From NCBI GenBank assembly GCA_949825065.1, contig OX463842.1:1185501-1249500 (forward strand): a DNA stretch of 64,000 nt. The letters run 5' to 3'. This DNA comes from Odontocerum albicorne. Taxonomy: Eukaryota > Arthropoda > Insecta > Trichoptera > Odontoceridae. Numbering within the stretch: position 1 is the stretch's first letter; each line of letters opens with the position of its first letter. The translations under genes were made by a program, and so were the position numbers. Under the pieces are notes generated by a model that made no database searches, was not told the DNA's origin, and worked only from the letters and a program-made list of their open reading frames with translations. Below are positions 1 through 11,254 of this stretch, in pieces.

Positions 1-27
1 CACACACTGTTTTATATTGAATGGGTG

Positions 28-52
28 AAAAAAAAAAAAAAAAAAAAAAAAA
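28..52 (+). repeat. Poly(A) tract
   Basis: A run of 25 A residues. It could be the tail of a plus-strand retroposon lying mostly left of the window, but no body is visible. Confidence 0.8.
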
Positions 53-182
53 TGAATTGTGAATAAATTATAAGAATGTATATAGTATATGTAGATAAGT
101 AAATGAGTGGGGAAATGTGTGTGACTTTTATAAATATATTAAGGTGTAGAAAATGTTTATTGAAGGTGAGAAATGCGGTTGC

Positions 183-626
183 CTATGGGGGTAAACTGTC
201 TGCCGGAGGAATTATCGATGATGGGGTGTTCAGAGTGACAATCGGGGGGTCATTTGGGGGGATGATTAGAGTTAAAGAGGGGGGGGTCGGGGGGATGTTT
301 CGCAATATTGATTTCGGACGAGTGTGTCTGTAACTGGTGTTCGCGTTGTAGTTATCTAAGGCTTTTATGACTGGGTTGGGATGACGGGATATAGAGCTGT
401 AGAACCTTTCGGCCAGAGCGCGCATATGTTCGGGGATAGTATGTAGTTTGGTATCTGCGTGGAGTCTTGAATTACGGACGATGTAGGGTGCTTTTAAAAT
501 TATGCGGAGGGCTTTGTTTTGAATGATCTGAATGTGATGTAGCGTTGTTTTCTTCGCGTGGCCCCAGACCGGAAGGGCGTATGTCAGTTGCGGTCTGACG
601 ATCGCTTTATATTGTGTTTGGAATAT
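183..626 (-). pseudogene. Jockey-like LINE, C-terminal end of reverse transcriptase
   Basis: An open minus-strand frame runs from a stop at 627-629 to the stop at 183-185. It reads QYKAIVRPQLTYALPVWG, then NKALRIILKAPYIVRN, then MRALAERFYSSISRHPNP and ends proline-rich. This order (RP.LTYA.PVWG, then LR.I..AP..VRN, then LAERFY..I..HPNP) is typical of the C terminus of jockey-type non-LTR retrotransposon RTs. The fingers, palm and endonuclease are absent, and similarity stops abruptly near 626, as expected for a 5'-truncated insertion. No poly(A) tail is seen in the expected orientation. The start is a breakpoint, not a true initiation codon. Confidence 0.8.
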
Positions 627-1589
627 TTACACGCTCGCTCTCGGCGAAATTAAACGGAGAAGCTTCGATTATTTTACCTCGATCATGAAATATCAGGACG
701 TTTTGTTAACGAGAAGTGGAAAATTGGATTTTTTACTACGATTAGTGATTAGTTCAAATATCTAACAGAGCTTTAATTTGTTACATGTTCGTTTTAACCC
801 TACAGTGCATTTGGACGTAAATTTGCATTATGATAATTAAAAAAATATGATAAATGCAAGACCATCTTTTAGTTATAAAATACACTAAAATAATATGCTA
901 CAAATATCTGACTTGTTGACTATTTGCAAAAAAAAGTTTAAAAAAGACGTTTGTATATCAAAAAATGATTTTTAATTCTGACTGTTGGAGGAATGGTGGA
1001 TTCAACTTTTAACTGCATTTCAAGAATTATTTAAACCACAATAAAAGTGTTTAAGAAGTTGAAAAAGGGAAAAATAATAACAATTCAGATATGTTTAATT
1101 TATTTACACAATATTTTCACGTAAAAACTTATCTGCATGGTAAAAATCAACAAAATATATGTGAAGCAAATTTGCATCATCATGCATTTTTTCAATAAAA
1201 AAACACTAAAAATTATTTTCATTATTTTTCCCGTTGTATACATCACTTTTCCTATGCTGAGTATAAATTTTATCAAAATTCACAATGTCACGTGTTGTAG
1301 GGTTTTAAACATTGAAAATTATCAAATAACTTTTAGTGTTAAAATTATACTTGAAATTTGTCTCCTTATAAGAATTTACGAGTTTTAAATCAATTAAATT
1401 TTTTGAATAATTATGACGACCTTTGTAGCAAAAAGTGTTTGCTTATTATTATGAAAGAATTTGAGAAAATTTTACTTGGAAAGCCTGAATTTATAGAAAA
1501 ACTTTAAAAAAATTCTAATTAACTTAATAGCATAAGCAAATTAATATTAATCTCCGTTTCAGCCTCTGAAAATTAATCAACAAAAGGCG
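627..1589. other. AT-rich interval, no feature recognised
   Basis: AT-rich sequence with scattered short frames that lack recognisable motifs. No tandem or inverted structure stands out. Confidence 0.5.
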
Positions 1590-2542
1590 AATAACTAGGA
1601 AACCTTTGAAAATCTTCTGATACGTGATAGTAACACATTCAGGTTTAAGTGTAATGTAACGTATATGTGTAGAGTTCACATAAAATCATAGATTTTAAAA
1701 AGATCTAAAAAAGGGTTTTCTAAAATCGACCGGTATCTAAAACAATTATGCAATGCAATGACTAAGAAAAAACGGAAAATTATGACCATTTGATGTATGC
1801 TCAAGGTATAATGGAAGTGAAGAGAAACTCCTCGAGTGTCAAGGCGCGCGATGCGGCGCGACACGGCGCGGCGTAGAGCAGCTCCCAGAGGCATTTATCA
1901 CCGGCGTAGCAGGGCTGGAGCAACTAATCCCGGCAGACAGGATTGTTCCGCATGATCTAGTGCCCATCGCGTGGTGACAGCGCGGCCTGCGCTATACGAG
2001 TACAACCTCCACTCTGCATAGCTTCAGCTTTCCTTGTCCACCGCGTACCCCTCACTACACAGGATATCTTAATAAACTTCTTTCTTACTGCATTATGCAT
2101 GTTTCAAAGTCTAGGCAAGTTCGCCTTACAGTACAAGTAAGGGACAAGTTATGGTCGCCATTATACTAACTTGAGTTGTTTAGTATACCTTTATACAAAT
2201 ACTAGTAATGACCCGTCAGTAACGAGAAAAGTACTCGTATTATAACATTAGTCAAAATTATAATATTTTTAAAATTCAATTTAAACATTATTGCATAACA
2301 ACATTTTTCGCCAAAGTATATGAATGTTTTAAGGTTACTTTAAACAAAATGGGGAGTTAAATCCATTTGCTGAATGAAATTGAAATTCTTCAATAATGTA
2401 GAACTTAAATGAAACAACAGAAATTCACACTGACAGAAAACTTTTTAAAACCTTTAAGATCCAAATTAATTTATTAACACAACAGTTTAAAGTAACTGAG
2501 GTCATATTTAGTTACGTATTGATTAATTCATTATTATTGAGA
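1590..2542. other. Unassigned interval with a GC-rich block and a dispersed motif
   Basis: Positions about 1590-1680 (aacctttgaaaatcttctga onward) resemble 34345-34415 (ccctttgaagatcttctgat onward), so this is probably a dispersed repeat. Positions 1838-2060 are strikingly GC- and CpG-rich (gcgcgcgatgcggcgcgaca) within AT-rich surroundings. I cannot assign it to a gene or element. Nothing is recognised in 2100-2542. Confidence 0.4.
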
Positions 2543-2683
2543 GATGTAGGGAGACCACTGGCTAGATGGTCGGACGATATAAGACGGGCCGCAGGGGTGA
2601 AGTGGATGCAGTGTGCTCGACATAGGGAGTTGTGGAGGACCGAAGGAGAGGCCTATATCCGGGGGTGGATCCAGAACGGCTGA
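2543..2683 (+). pseudogene. RTE-like LINE, last 46 codons of reverse transcriptase
   Basis: Reads D-V-G-R-P-L-A-R-W-S-D-D-I-R-R, then W-M-Q-C-A-R-H-R-E-L-W, then G-E-A-Y-I-R-G-W and a stop. This GRP..RW.DDIR...G..W...A..R..W...GEAYI..W arrangement is the extreme C terminus of a common arthropod non-LTR RT; the same family occurs at 19430-19918. The copy is strongly 5'-truncated. An A/G-rich tail (gaagaagaaaaaaaag) follows the stop. Confidence 0.8.
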
Positions 2684-2699
2684 AGAAGAAAAAAAAGAT

Positions 2700-3640
2700 T
2701 GAATAATTCTTGTTAAGTATTGTAAATATTATCTTCAAATAAGTCAATTTTTGTCATAAACGGTTTACTTAAATAAATAGAAAGGATCTTGATTAAGGAA
2801 GAGAAAAGCATGTGTATATACAACTTTCGGAGTCAACAACGTAACAGACAAAGAGCAGAGAAAGTCAATAAGTTAAAATGAAAAGTTGTCTCAAGTTGTT
2901 TGTTGTACTTTTTTTAAATAAAAAACTTCAGAATATTTTTAAGTGGTATTGAAAAATTTATTCTTAATTTTAAAAATATTTTGCCCAACTGTATTGAAAA
3001 ATATAAAAAGAATTGTTCTATCACCTTTTTTGTTTTTTTTTTGTGTGGGAGTTTTTTTTTTTGACCTTATACGTTCGTCACTTTTACGTAATCTTTCTAC
3101 TTTATTTTTGGCGTTGGTATAATATGCACGTCTTATTTTTTTGGAAGTAAGCGTGAGACAATAGTACTAAACATGGATTAAAGGGGATTTTCAACATTTA
3201 TTTAACTCGGATATTTCATGTCCAGGAGAAAAGTTTATAAAATTAAACAATAAGACATAAACAAACTTATCTCTGATGCTCATGTCACGTTTTAAGAGCT
3301 TTAATAACCTTCATGATATATTTTCCTTTTTTATGGTCCATCATTTTGTCTTTTCAATAGTTGTCATTGCCACCTCTTTTCAGTCAGTTAAAATATAATT
3401 AAAAAAGCGTTGTATTCGTCTACTTCTTGATGGGCTTATAAATAAGATGGTTTTAATGGGTCGATTATATTGTGCTAATTGCCAATTGATTGACCTTTTT
3501 CATCTGGTAGACATGTTTTTAATATGCTGGGTTTGGTGGCATGCCCAAATCATGAAAAAAAAAACACATTTTTACTTTAACAAAAGTAAATCTTGAAATA
3601 GTTTTACAAAACCTATAAGTACATTTTGTTGTATACTATT
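2700..3640. other. AT-rich interval, no feature recognised
   Basis: Contains T-runs near 3027-3062 and short frames without recognisable motifs. Confidence 0.5.
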
Positions 3641-4310
3641 ATTTATAATTAAGGCATTAACACTGTTGAGGTTTAAAGACATTGTAATTTATTTTATCAA
3701 ACACTGTTTATTTCACTTTTTGTAACGGTATAACCCTACCGGTTTCAAGGCTTTCACCTCATCTTCAGGGGAGCACAAACGAGGCTGAATTATGTTGTTT
3801 GAACTAGTAACGAGATACACGCTTCTAACGGTAAACATTCGGGTTGGGGACTGGGGGTTGGGGGAGGCATGGGACAACCTCAGTGAGCAGCGGAGAGATT
3901 CTTGGAATATATGTGTTTGCCAGATGTTCACCTCAAGGCACTGACTTAGAAATTTATAGGGCCTCTTATCTGTCCAATTTATTTCCATTACTACTGGTAT
4001 ATAATAATTTGGCATTATCGATAGAAAATGTATGGTTTTCACGGTGACCATGATTAGCCATTTCAGAATAAATTAGAGGACAAACACAAATCTGCCTTAA
4101 CAAATCCCCTGGTTGTCCCATGCCTTCCCCAACCTTCAATCCACAACCCGAGTGTTTATCGTGAGAAGCGTGTATCTTCGTTACCAGTTCGAACATAATT
4201 CAGTCTCATTTGTGCTCCCCTGAAGATGAGGTGAAAGCCTTGAAACCGGTAGGGTTATACCGTTACAAAAAGTGGAATAAACAGTGTTTGATAAAATAAA
4301 TTACAATACA
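3641..4310. mobile_element. Fold-back element, copy A (long arms)
   Basis: Left arm 3681-3780 and right arm 4208-4310 are nearly perfect reverse complements. The core blocks are tgtaacggtataaccctacc, ggtttcaaggctttcacctc and atcttcaggggagcacaaac. Pairing continues inward with more mismatches (about 3785-3880 against 4110-4205), so each arm approaches 200 bp around a loop of roughly 230 bp. Outside the left arm lies a family-specific flank (aattaaggcattaacactgt). No credible transposase frame exists; the apparent frames are arm sequence read on both strands. The same family recurs near 12.5, 15.3, 45.3, 46.0, 50.9, 59.8 and 60.0 kb. Confidence 0.85.
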
Positions 4311-4699
4311 TTTGTTGGTTTTCGCTGTAGGAATCGTCTTTTATACCTGGCGCTAAAAATATTATATGGTAGAAACCCGAGTTTGATTAGCTTACATGCT
4401 TACACTTTGTCTACTGTCGTATGTGGCTTTGAATCTAAAGGTTGACCTTAACAGAAAATCTAAAATATACTTCTTGGTTTTATAGAACCTTCCTGCTTAT
4501 CACATCCCCTATTGGGTAAAGCAGAGCCAAGGGATATTTACTGGATTATATCCTGAATTATTTTATTGTTGTTACCTTCATATACCATGTCATGCGTTTT
4601 TTTTTCTTCATATTTTAAAGACTAAATAGTTCTCTCTTTCAAAATTTGATTTATTTGATCATACCACGTTTTTCTAAGTTTTACTTTTATTTTTTTATC

Positions 4700-4860
4700 T
4701 TCAATACTAATGGTATTCCCACCTGACTCTACACTGTCCTGAAGTACCATCAAATATATTAACAGGATCCGAATAGAAATTGAGTGAACCAAGGACATTA
4801 TTTCAAAATGGGGAATGTTATATGGTGGATCGCCTCTGTATCTACGGGGAGGAGCAGACC
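4700..4860 (-). pseudogene. Exon-like relic, unknown protein family, copy A
   Basis: The minus-strand translation has Y-N-I-P-H-F-E-I followed by a hydrophobic stretch with R-I-L-L and later S-G-G-N. The copy at 17944-18095 reads C-N-I-P-Y-F-E-I, then W-I-L-L, then P-S-G-N. The two differ by one apparent 3-base indel, suggesting a formerly coding segment. I do not recognise the family. It may be a transposon exon or a host pseudogene exon. An AG dinucleotide (gatacag) precedes the conserved block in both copies. Confidence 0.35.
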
Positions 4861-5047
4861 ATGCAGCATTAACTGCAGTACTCGAGGTGTCCTGTATCTT
4901 GCATCAGAGAGGTCTTCTGGAAAATTCTGAGCGCAAGTAGTATAGTAATTTTGATACAATAACAAGACGAAGAAAAAAATCATAAATTATTCACTTAAAT
5001 TACCAAAATATCTCACTACTGCTATTTATTTTCAATTTAATTTCTTC

Positions 5048-5670
5048 TTAACACTTCCCTCCCTATGATGTATAACTAGTACACATTACTTCTAAAAACT
5101 TAAATATCTCTATTAATATAATAAATACTGGGTTCACATTTTAGGCATTCCTCCATTATACATTTACGCATTGAATGAAAAACATAATATTAATAATAAA
5201 TAATACATATCGGCCACTTCAGAGATGTTTTGTGAAAATCGGGAATAAATTCACCAATACAATCAAAAATGTGCCAATGCGTGACGTAGGTAGATTCATT
5301 CTAAAAACCGCTATGAGTGAGGAAACGACGCTATTCACGTCTCACTCTCACTTGACTTCGGTATATGGGAACGCAAGAAATAGAATCTCAGTTCACTCGC
5401 TTCTCTCGCTTAGTAGCCAGCGGGCTTTCATTTGAGGTGGTCGTTTTGCCCGTTTTGTGAACGTCGTCCGTTGTTTTTTTTCATGGTTTCAGCAATTAAA
5501 TTTCAATTATTATCACTTTTGACTTCAAATTTAATTAATTTAAGGGATTGACTATGAATATTCTTATTTTTACTATTTTAAATCGCTTATTTTTACATAT
5601 GTATTGATGTGTATTGAATACATATCACCGGAACGGGCGGATTTTTTTAGCACAGGAAGGGAAAGGTGAA
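5048..5670 (+). mobile_element. TTAA-flanked nonautonomous element, copy 1
   Basis: The left end is TTAA at 5048-5051 followed by cacttccctccctatgatgt. The right end is gcacaggaagggaaagg followed by TGAA, one change from TTAA. Ends are short imperfect inverted repeats of the form CCYTTCCYTGTG. The interior is CpG-richer than its surroundings and has no transposase. TTAA target duplication with C-rich termini suggests the piggyBac superfamily (inferred). Other copies: 15593, 42982, 49276 and 56584. Confidence 0.7.
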
Positions 5671-6360
5671 TGCAATTGTTCCTTATTCTTCCATAATTGT
5701 TGAATTATACAGTTTACCCAAATTCGCTTTTTACCGTGTTGATATTACTTACAACATCCTCCTACAAATTCCAAGCTTCTTCTTTATATATTTATTAGTT
5801 TACTTTAATTCGTTTAATATTAACTTTCGAATAAAATATAAAAACTCAATATAAAAAAACATATATTGTAGACTGCAGAATATCTTACGTGATCTGTATA
5901 CAGGTAAAGATAAAAAAGCAAAATCTGTTTCAAAACATAAGTCAAGTCAGTCATTACTGTCGGTCTCGGGTTTGGAAAAAAATCCGATGCAAATACGAAG
6001 GTGGAAGTGCGTGACCCTCGATGGTCTGATTGTGATCCCCTGAATCTTCAATCTCCCATCGTTGGTATTCCGATCCCTCGCCTCAAATCGCATCATCCCT
6101 CACCCCACCCCGTGGCCCCATCATCGGAAAGGTAATATTTCTTCAGCTTAATCTTCCCCCCTGCTCCCGGCTTTACGTGGCTGGCGTTTATCATCCTTAG
6201 AGAATGTCGCAATTGACCTTCGGATAAGCTGTCAATTTTACGTCAAACATGTATGTGGAATATATTATACCTTCAAAGGTTGGCGTAATATATGTGTGGA
6301 ATATGTTTACCCCTAACTCCGTGTGGAATATGGTATTCAGCTATAATATATCTACTCAGC
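5671..6360. other. Unassigned interval leading into the satellite
   Basis: Positions 6001-6240 are GC-rich with cctcaccccaccccgtggcc and no recognised function. From 6250 to 6360 the short motif tgtggaatat recurs three times, and the satellite monomer itself contains tgtggaatgtg. This edge may be degenerate satellite. Confidence 0.4.
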
Positions 6361-8060
6361 AATTTTCTGTGGAATGTGTTTTTATAGGAAAACTTTATGG
6401 AATAAGATTGAACTAGTTCAACATAGAATGTTAAACTAAAAATAATGTCTATTTAATTTTAAATTGTGGAAAATCTTATCTATTTTAGAAATAAACATGT
6501 AAAATAAATAAATTAACAATAAATTGCAATAATTTTCTGTGGAATGTGTTTTTATAGGAAAACTTCATGGAATAAGATTGAACTAGTTCAACATAGAATA
6601 TTAAACTAAAAATAATGTCTATTTAATTTTAAATTGTGGAAAATCTTATCTATTTTAGAAATAAACATGTAAAATAAATAAATTAACAATAAATTGCAAT
6701 AATTTTCTGTGGAATGTGTTTTTATAGGAAAACTTTATGGAATAAGATTGAACTAGTTCAACATAGAATATTAAACTAAAAATAATGTCTATTTAATTTT
6801 AAATTGTGGAAAATCTTATCTATTTTAGAAAAAAACATGTAAAATAAATAAATCAACAATAAATTGCAATAATTTTCTGTGGAATGTGTTTTTATAGGAA
6901 AACTTTATGGAATAAGATTGAACTAGTTCAACATAGAATATTAAACTAAAAATAATGTCTATTTAATTTTAAATTGTGGAAAATCTTATCTATTTTAGAA
7001 ATAAACATGTAAAATAAATAAATTAACAATAAATTGCAATAATTTTCTGTGGAATGTGTTTTTATAGGAAAACTTTATGGAATAAGATTGAACTAGTTCA
7101 ACATAAAATATTAAACTAAAGATAATGTGTATTTAATTTTAAATTGTGGAAAATCTTATCTATTTTAGAAATAAACATGTAAAATAAATAAATTAACAAT
7201 AAATTGCAATAATTTTCTGTAGAATGTGTTTTTAAAGGAAAACTTTATGGAATAAGATTGAACTAGTTCAACATAGAATATTAAACTAAAAATAATGTCT
7301 ATTTAATTTTAAATTATGGAAAATCTTATCTATTTTAGAAATAAACATGTAAAATAAATAAATTAACAATAAATTGCAATAATTTTCTGTGGAATGTGTT
7401 TTTATAGGAAAACTTTATGGAATAAGATTGAACTAGTTCAACATAAAATATTAAACTAAAGATAATGTCTATTTAATTTTAAATTGTGGAAAATCTTATC
7501 TATTTTAGAAATAAACATGTAAAATAAATAAATTAATAATAAATTGCAATAATTTTCTGTGGAATGTGTTTTTATAGGAAAACTTTATGGAATAAGATTG
7601 AACTAGTTCAACATAAAATATTAAACTAAAGATAATGTCTATTTAATTTTAAATTGTGGAAAATCTTATCTATTTTAGAAATAAACATGTAAAATAAATA
7701 AATTAACAATAAATTGCAATAATTTTCTGTGGAATGTGTTTTTATAGGAAAACTTTATGGAATAAGATTGAACTAGTTCAACATAGAATATTAAACTAAA
7801 AATAATGTCTATTTAATTTTAAATTGTGGAAAATCTTATCTATTTTAGAAATAAACATGTAAAATAAATAAATTAACAATAAATTGCAATAATTTTCTGT
7901 GGAATGTGTTTTTATAGGAAAACTTTATGGAATAAGATTGAACTAGTTCAACATAGAATATTTAACTAAAGATAATGTCTATTTAATTATAAATTGTGAA
8001 AAATCTTATCTATTTTAGAAATAAACATGTAAAATAAATAAATTAACAATAAATTACAAT
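6361..8060. repeat. 170-bp satellite array, ten head-to-tail monomers
   Basis: Monomers begin aattttctgtggaatgtg at 6361, 6531, 6701, 6871, 7041, 7211, 7381, 7551, 7721 and 7891, exactly 170 bp apart with no indels. The consensus is very AT-rich and contains no CG dinucleotide. Two linked variants are interspersed: monomers 5, 7 and 8 carry acataaaata with gataatg, while most others carry acatagaata with aataatg. No CENP-B-box-like motif is visible. The length is near one nucleosome repeat. Confidence 0.95.
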
Positions 8061-8129
8061 AATGTGGAAAGAAACATGTGTATAAAGCTGTTTGGGGAAT
8101 ATGAATGTATTATAATATATAATTGTATA

Positions 8130-8320
8130 ACACTGTCGTTATATACAGTACAACCTGGTGGATTTATTGCCATATGGCAATCCCTTCCAACCAACTAAAA
8201 AAACGTTCAAAAAAATGAAAACTAGACTAAAAATCATTATAAAAACAGGGTTACGTCTGGAATCGAACTCGCAGCCCTCGGGTGGAAAAACAAGCATCTT
8301 ACCACTAGACCACGAAGATT
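8130..8320 (-). mobile_element. tRNA-derived SINE, minus orientation
   Basis: On the minus strand the head has a polymerase III A-box-like tggtctagtggtaag and a B box gagttcgattcc about 50 bases apart. The body leads to the shared tail: ttggttggaagggattgcc, then atggcaataaatccaccagg, then ttgtactgtat. Tail and head match the other SINE copies of the window. It is a SINE rather than a tRNA gene because the cloverleaf does not close and the tail is attached. Confidence 0.85.
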
Positions 8321-8338
8321 ATCTTTATCATTTTGCGC

Positions 8339-8408
8339 TTGTACTCAGAAACTCTTAAATTCTCAGAATCTTCGAAGATTCTGAGAATTTAAGAGTTTCT
8401 GAATACAA
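8339..8408. repeat. Zero-spacer palindrome at the SINE-SINE junction
   Basis: Arms 8346-8373 and 8374-8401 are exact reverse complements (28 bp each, centre ttcgaa). The symmetry extends to 8339-8408 with one mismatched pair. There is no loop. It lies exactly between the 5' heads of two oppositely oriented SINEs. Confidence 0.95.
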
Positions 8409-8421
8409 CGAACTGAAGAGA

Positions 8422-8607
8422 CGACCTCCGTGACCTGGTGGTAATACATTTGTCTGCCGATCCGGAGGTTGCGGGTTCGATTCCCGCTGGAACCCAGATT
8501 AAATAAAAATTGGATTCCAGTCTGGTTAAACACTTAGGGCCTATAAAAACATATTTCTGGTTGGTTGGAAGAGATTGTCACATGGCAATAATCTCGCCAG
8601 ATTAAAA
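8422..8607 (+). mobile_element. tRNA-derived SINE, plus orientation
   Basis: The head reads acctccgtgacctggtggta (A-box region), then a well-preserved B box gggttcgattcccgc. The body contains attggattccagtctggtt, and the tail contains tggttggttggaagagattg and catggcaataatctcgccag. It is head-to-head with the SINE at 8130-8320. The same family is at 29770, 30435, 35691, 38070, 38336, 40080, 47585, 47765 and 49193. Confidence 0.85.
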
Positions 8608-8757
8608 AAAGATTTTGCATTCTAGAAAATGTTTTTGATTCATGTGACTCTAAGTCGGACTACTTTCAAATCATTTGTCTCCAACCCAAACGATATTTTA
8701 AGGAATTTTATTCCACGCGTTACATTTTTCATTTATGCATTTAATTTACATTTAGTT

Positions 8758-9940
8758 ATATAACAATTTGATGGGATTATGGCCAGGTGTCTTTATTTTC
8801 CAACCAACCTAACAAATTGATGGGACTATGGCCAGGTTTCTTTATCTTCCAACCAATCTAACAATTTGATGGGATTATGGTCAGGTGTCTATATCTTCCA
8901 GCCAATTTAACAATTTGATAGGATTGTGGCCAGGAGTCTATATCTTCCAACCAACTTAACAATATGATGGGATTATAACTAGGTGTCTATATCTTCCAAC
9001 CAACCTAATAATTTGATGGGATTATGGCCAGCTGTCTATATCTTGCAACTAGCCTACCAATTTGATGGGATTATGGCCCGGTGTCTATATCTTCAAACTA
9101 ACCTAACAAAAGTTAATGAAGAAAGTTACATAGTAGCGAAAACCGTTTAAACTATTATTAATTCGATGACATCCTTGGACGAGTTGGCAACCTTTCAACC
9201 AACCTAACTATTTGATAGGGTTATGGTCAAGTGTCTAGATCTTCCAACCAACCCAACATATCTATATCTTCCAACAAACTTAACAATTTGATGGGATTAT
9301 GGGCTTGTGTCTATATCTTCTAGCCAACCTAACAATTTGATGGGATTATGGGCAGGTGTCTATATCTTGCACCTAGTCTACCAACTTGATGGGATTATGG
9401 GCTGGTGTCTATATCTTCTAGCCAACCTAACAATTTGATGGGATTATGGCCTGGTGTCTATATCTTCCAACTAACCTAACAAAAGTTAATGAAGAAAGTT
9501 ACATAGTAGCGAAAACCGTTTAAACTATTATTAACTCGATGACATCCTTGGACGAGTTGGCAACCTTTCAACCAACCTAACTATTTGATAGGGTTATGGT
9601 CAAGTGTCTATATCTTCCAACCAACCCAACATATCTATATCTTCCAACAAACTTAACAATTTGATGGGATTATGGGCTTGTGTCTATATCTTCTAGCCAA
9701 CCTAACAATTTGATGGGATTATGGGCAGGTGTCTATATCTTGCACCTAGTCTACCAACTTGATGGGATTATGGGCTGGTGTCTATATCTTCTAGCCAACC
9801 TAACAATTTGATGGGATTATGGCCTGGTGTCTATATCTTCCAACTAACCTAACAAAAGTTAATGAAGAAAGTTACATAGTAGCGAAAACCGTTTAAACTA
9901 TTATTAACTCGATGACATCCTTGGACGAGTTGGCAAAACT
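8758..9940. repeat. 49-bp minisatellite with 373-bp higher-order units
   Basis: The basic unit (aacaatttgatgggattatg, ggccaggtgtctatatcttc, caaccaacct) has a 49-bp period, seen as starts at 8762, 8811 and 8860. From about 9111 a longer unit takes over. It holds a segment agttaatgaagaaagttaca plus flanking variant monomers and repeats exactly 373 bp apart (9111, 9484, 9857). The third unit is cut near 9940. Confidence 0.92.
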
Positions 9941-9944
9941 TCTG

Positions 9945-10260
9945 TTTTATTATCGAGGTTTGTGAGTTCGATTCCCAGTGAAACCACCTTTTTAAATGTA
10001 TTCCCTGTTGTTTTCATTTTAGGTGTCTTCCTTGTTGATCGAACGATATAGTTTCAAGGCAACAAGCCCGTTGGTTTAACTTTGAAAAGTCATGTTCTTA
10101 CTGTTAGTAGTAGTGTTAAGCAAACGGGCGCTCCAGGTTCGATTCTTGACGAATTCACTTTCGAACTGGGTAAAAGCACACGTGTTTTCCACCTTCACAG
10201 TGGCTGATAATTCTCGATCACGAGGGATTGCCTATTGCCATCATAATTTCCATTGAAATA
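9945..10260. other. SINE-like fragments
   Basis: A B-box-like tgagttcgattcccag lies at about 9971-9986, and ggttcgattcttgacg near 10136. Neither has a clear A box or intact tail. Probably degraded SINE heads; the minisatellite array ends against the first one. Confidence 0.4.
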
Positions 10261-10284
10261 TAAACAATATTCATTAATGAAAAG

Positions 10285-10460
10285 TGTAATTTAATACTAA
10301 ATAATAATAATAATAACTTAAATAAAACTATAATACCCTTAATAATATTTATTATTATTAATAATAAATTCTTATTTATATTAAAATAAATAACAATAAT
10401 TTATTAAAAAGTAAAATATTTAATAATAATAAATAATAATTTAATTATAATAATATAATA
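10285..10460. repeat. AAT/TAA-rich low-complexity tract
   Basis: Degenerate (AAT)n and (ATT)n runs alternate over about 175 bp. Confidence 0.8.
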
Positions 10461-10948
10461 CACCGTTTCACTTTTCGTGACGTTCAGACCAATTCGCCCT
10501 ACCGCTACTATAGAAGTTTCACCTCAATAATAACATAAAGTAGGATATCATCAATCAAAAGAAAATAAAAGGGTTGTTGGAGAGGAAAGTACGTTTGGGA
10601 ATGAAACACGTTATATCAGTGACTTTGTTTTTTAAATCACTATTCAAATATGACGGATATGGAATCACCATTTTAATATGGCGGAGCAAATCGTTGGTAC
10701 TCACTGCATGGTAAGTAAAAGACAGTGTTAAAAATTAGAGCGTTGAATTAGGACTATCAATAAACAACATCTGCCTTAGCGTAGCACCATCCGTGGTTTG
10801 AAAAATAATTCCAACGAGATTAGAAGGACATAATCCCGTTGAGATTTTATCCGTTTGACTTACATCATTGCGCCTGAATGTATTGATTAGCGCTTATGAT
10901 ATACCATTTGATAATTAAAAACAAATGCTCCTGATTTAATTAATTTAT
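10461..10948. other. Unassigned interval
   Basis: No coding, inverted-repeat or tandem structure recognised. Confidence 0.5.
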
Positions 10949-11155
10949 TATGACTCTAGCACTCAACATATCCGAATTGATAATGTTGAAACTCACGGAA
11001 GACACCTGGAAAAGTACTATGACTCTAGCACTCAACATATCCGAATTGATAATGTTGAAACTCACGGAAGACACCTGGAAAAGTACTATGACTCGAGCAC
11101 TCAACATATCCGAATTGATAATGTTGAACCTCACGGAAGACACCTGGAAAAGTAC
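10949..11155. repeat. 69-bp tandem repeat, three copies
   Basis: Units start at tatgactc at 10949, 11018 and 11087 and are nearly identical. Because 69 is a multiple of three and the unit lacks stops in one frame on each strand, it creates repetitive open frames on both strands. I regard these as artefacts. The array sits about 100 bp upstream of a LINE tail. Confidence 0.93.
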
Positions 11156-11254
11156 TAATTATTTCAAGAGTATCAGACAAGGTATTTGTGATTTTTTATA
11201 TATCAGAACACAAATAAATAGAAAATCTATTATTTTGTTATTACGGAGGAATAG

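Noticed and set aside
103..333. Plus-strand open frame rich in glycine
   Set aside because: Antisense of the jockey-like RT C terminus on the minus strand.
3713..4196. Overlapping frames on both strands
   Set aside because: They lie in the arms and loop of the fold-back element and mirror each other.
8422..8490. tRNA-like sequence with A and B boxes
   Set aside because: Belongs to a SINE with body and tail; recurs as a family and the acceptor stem does not close.
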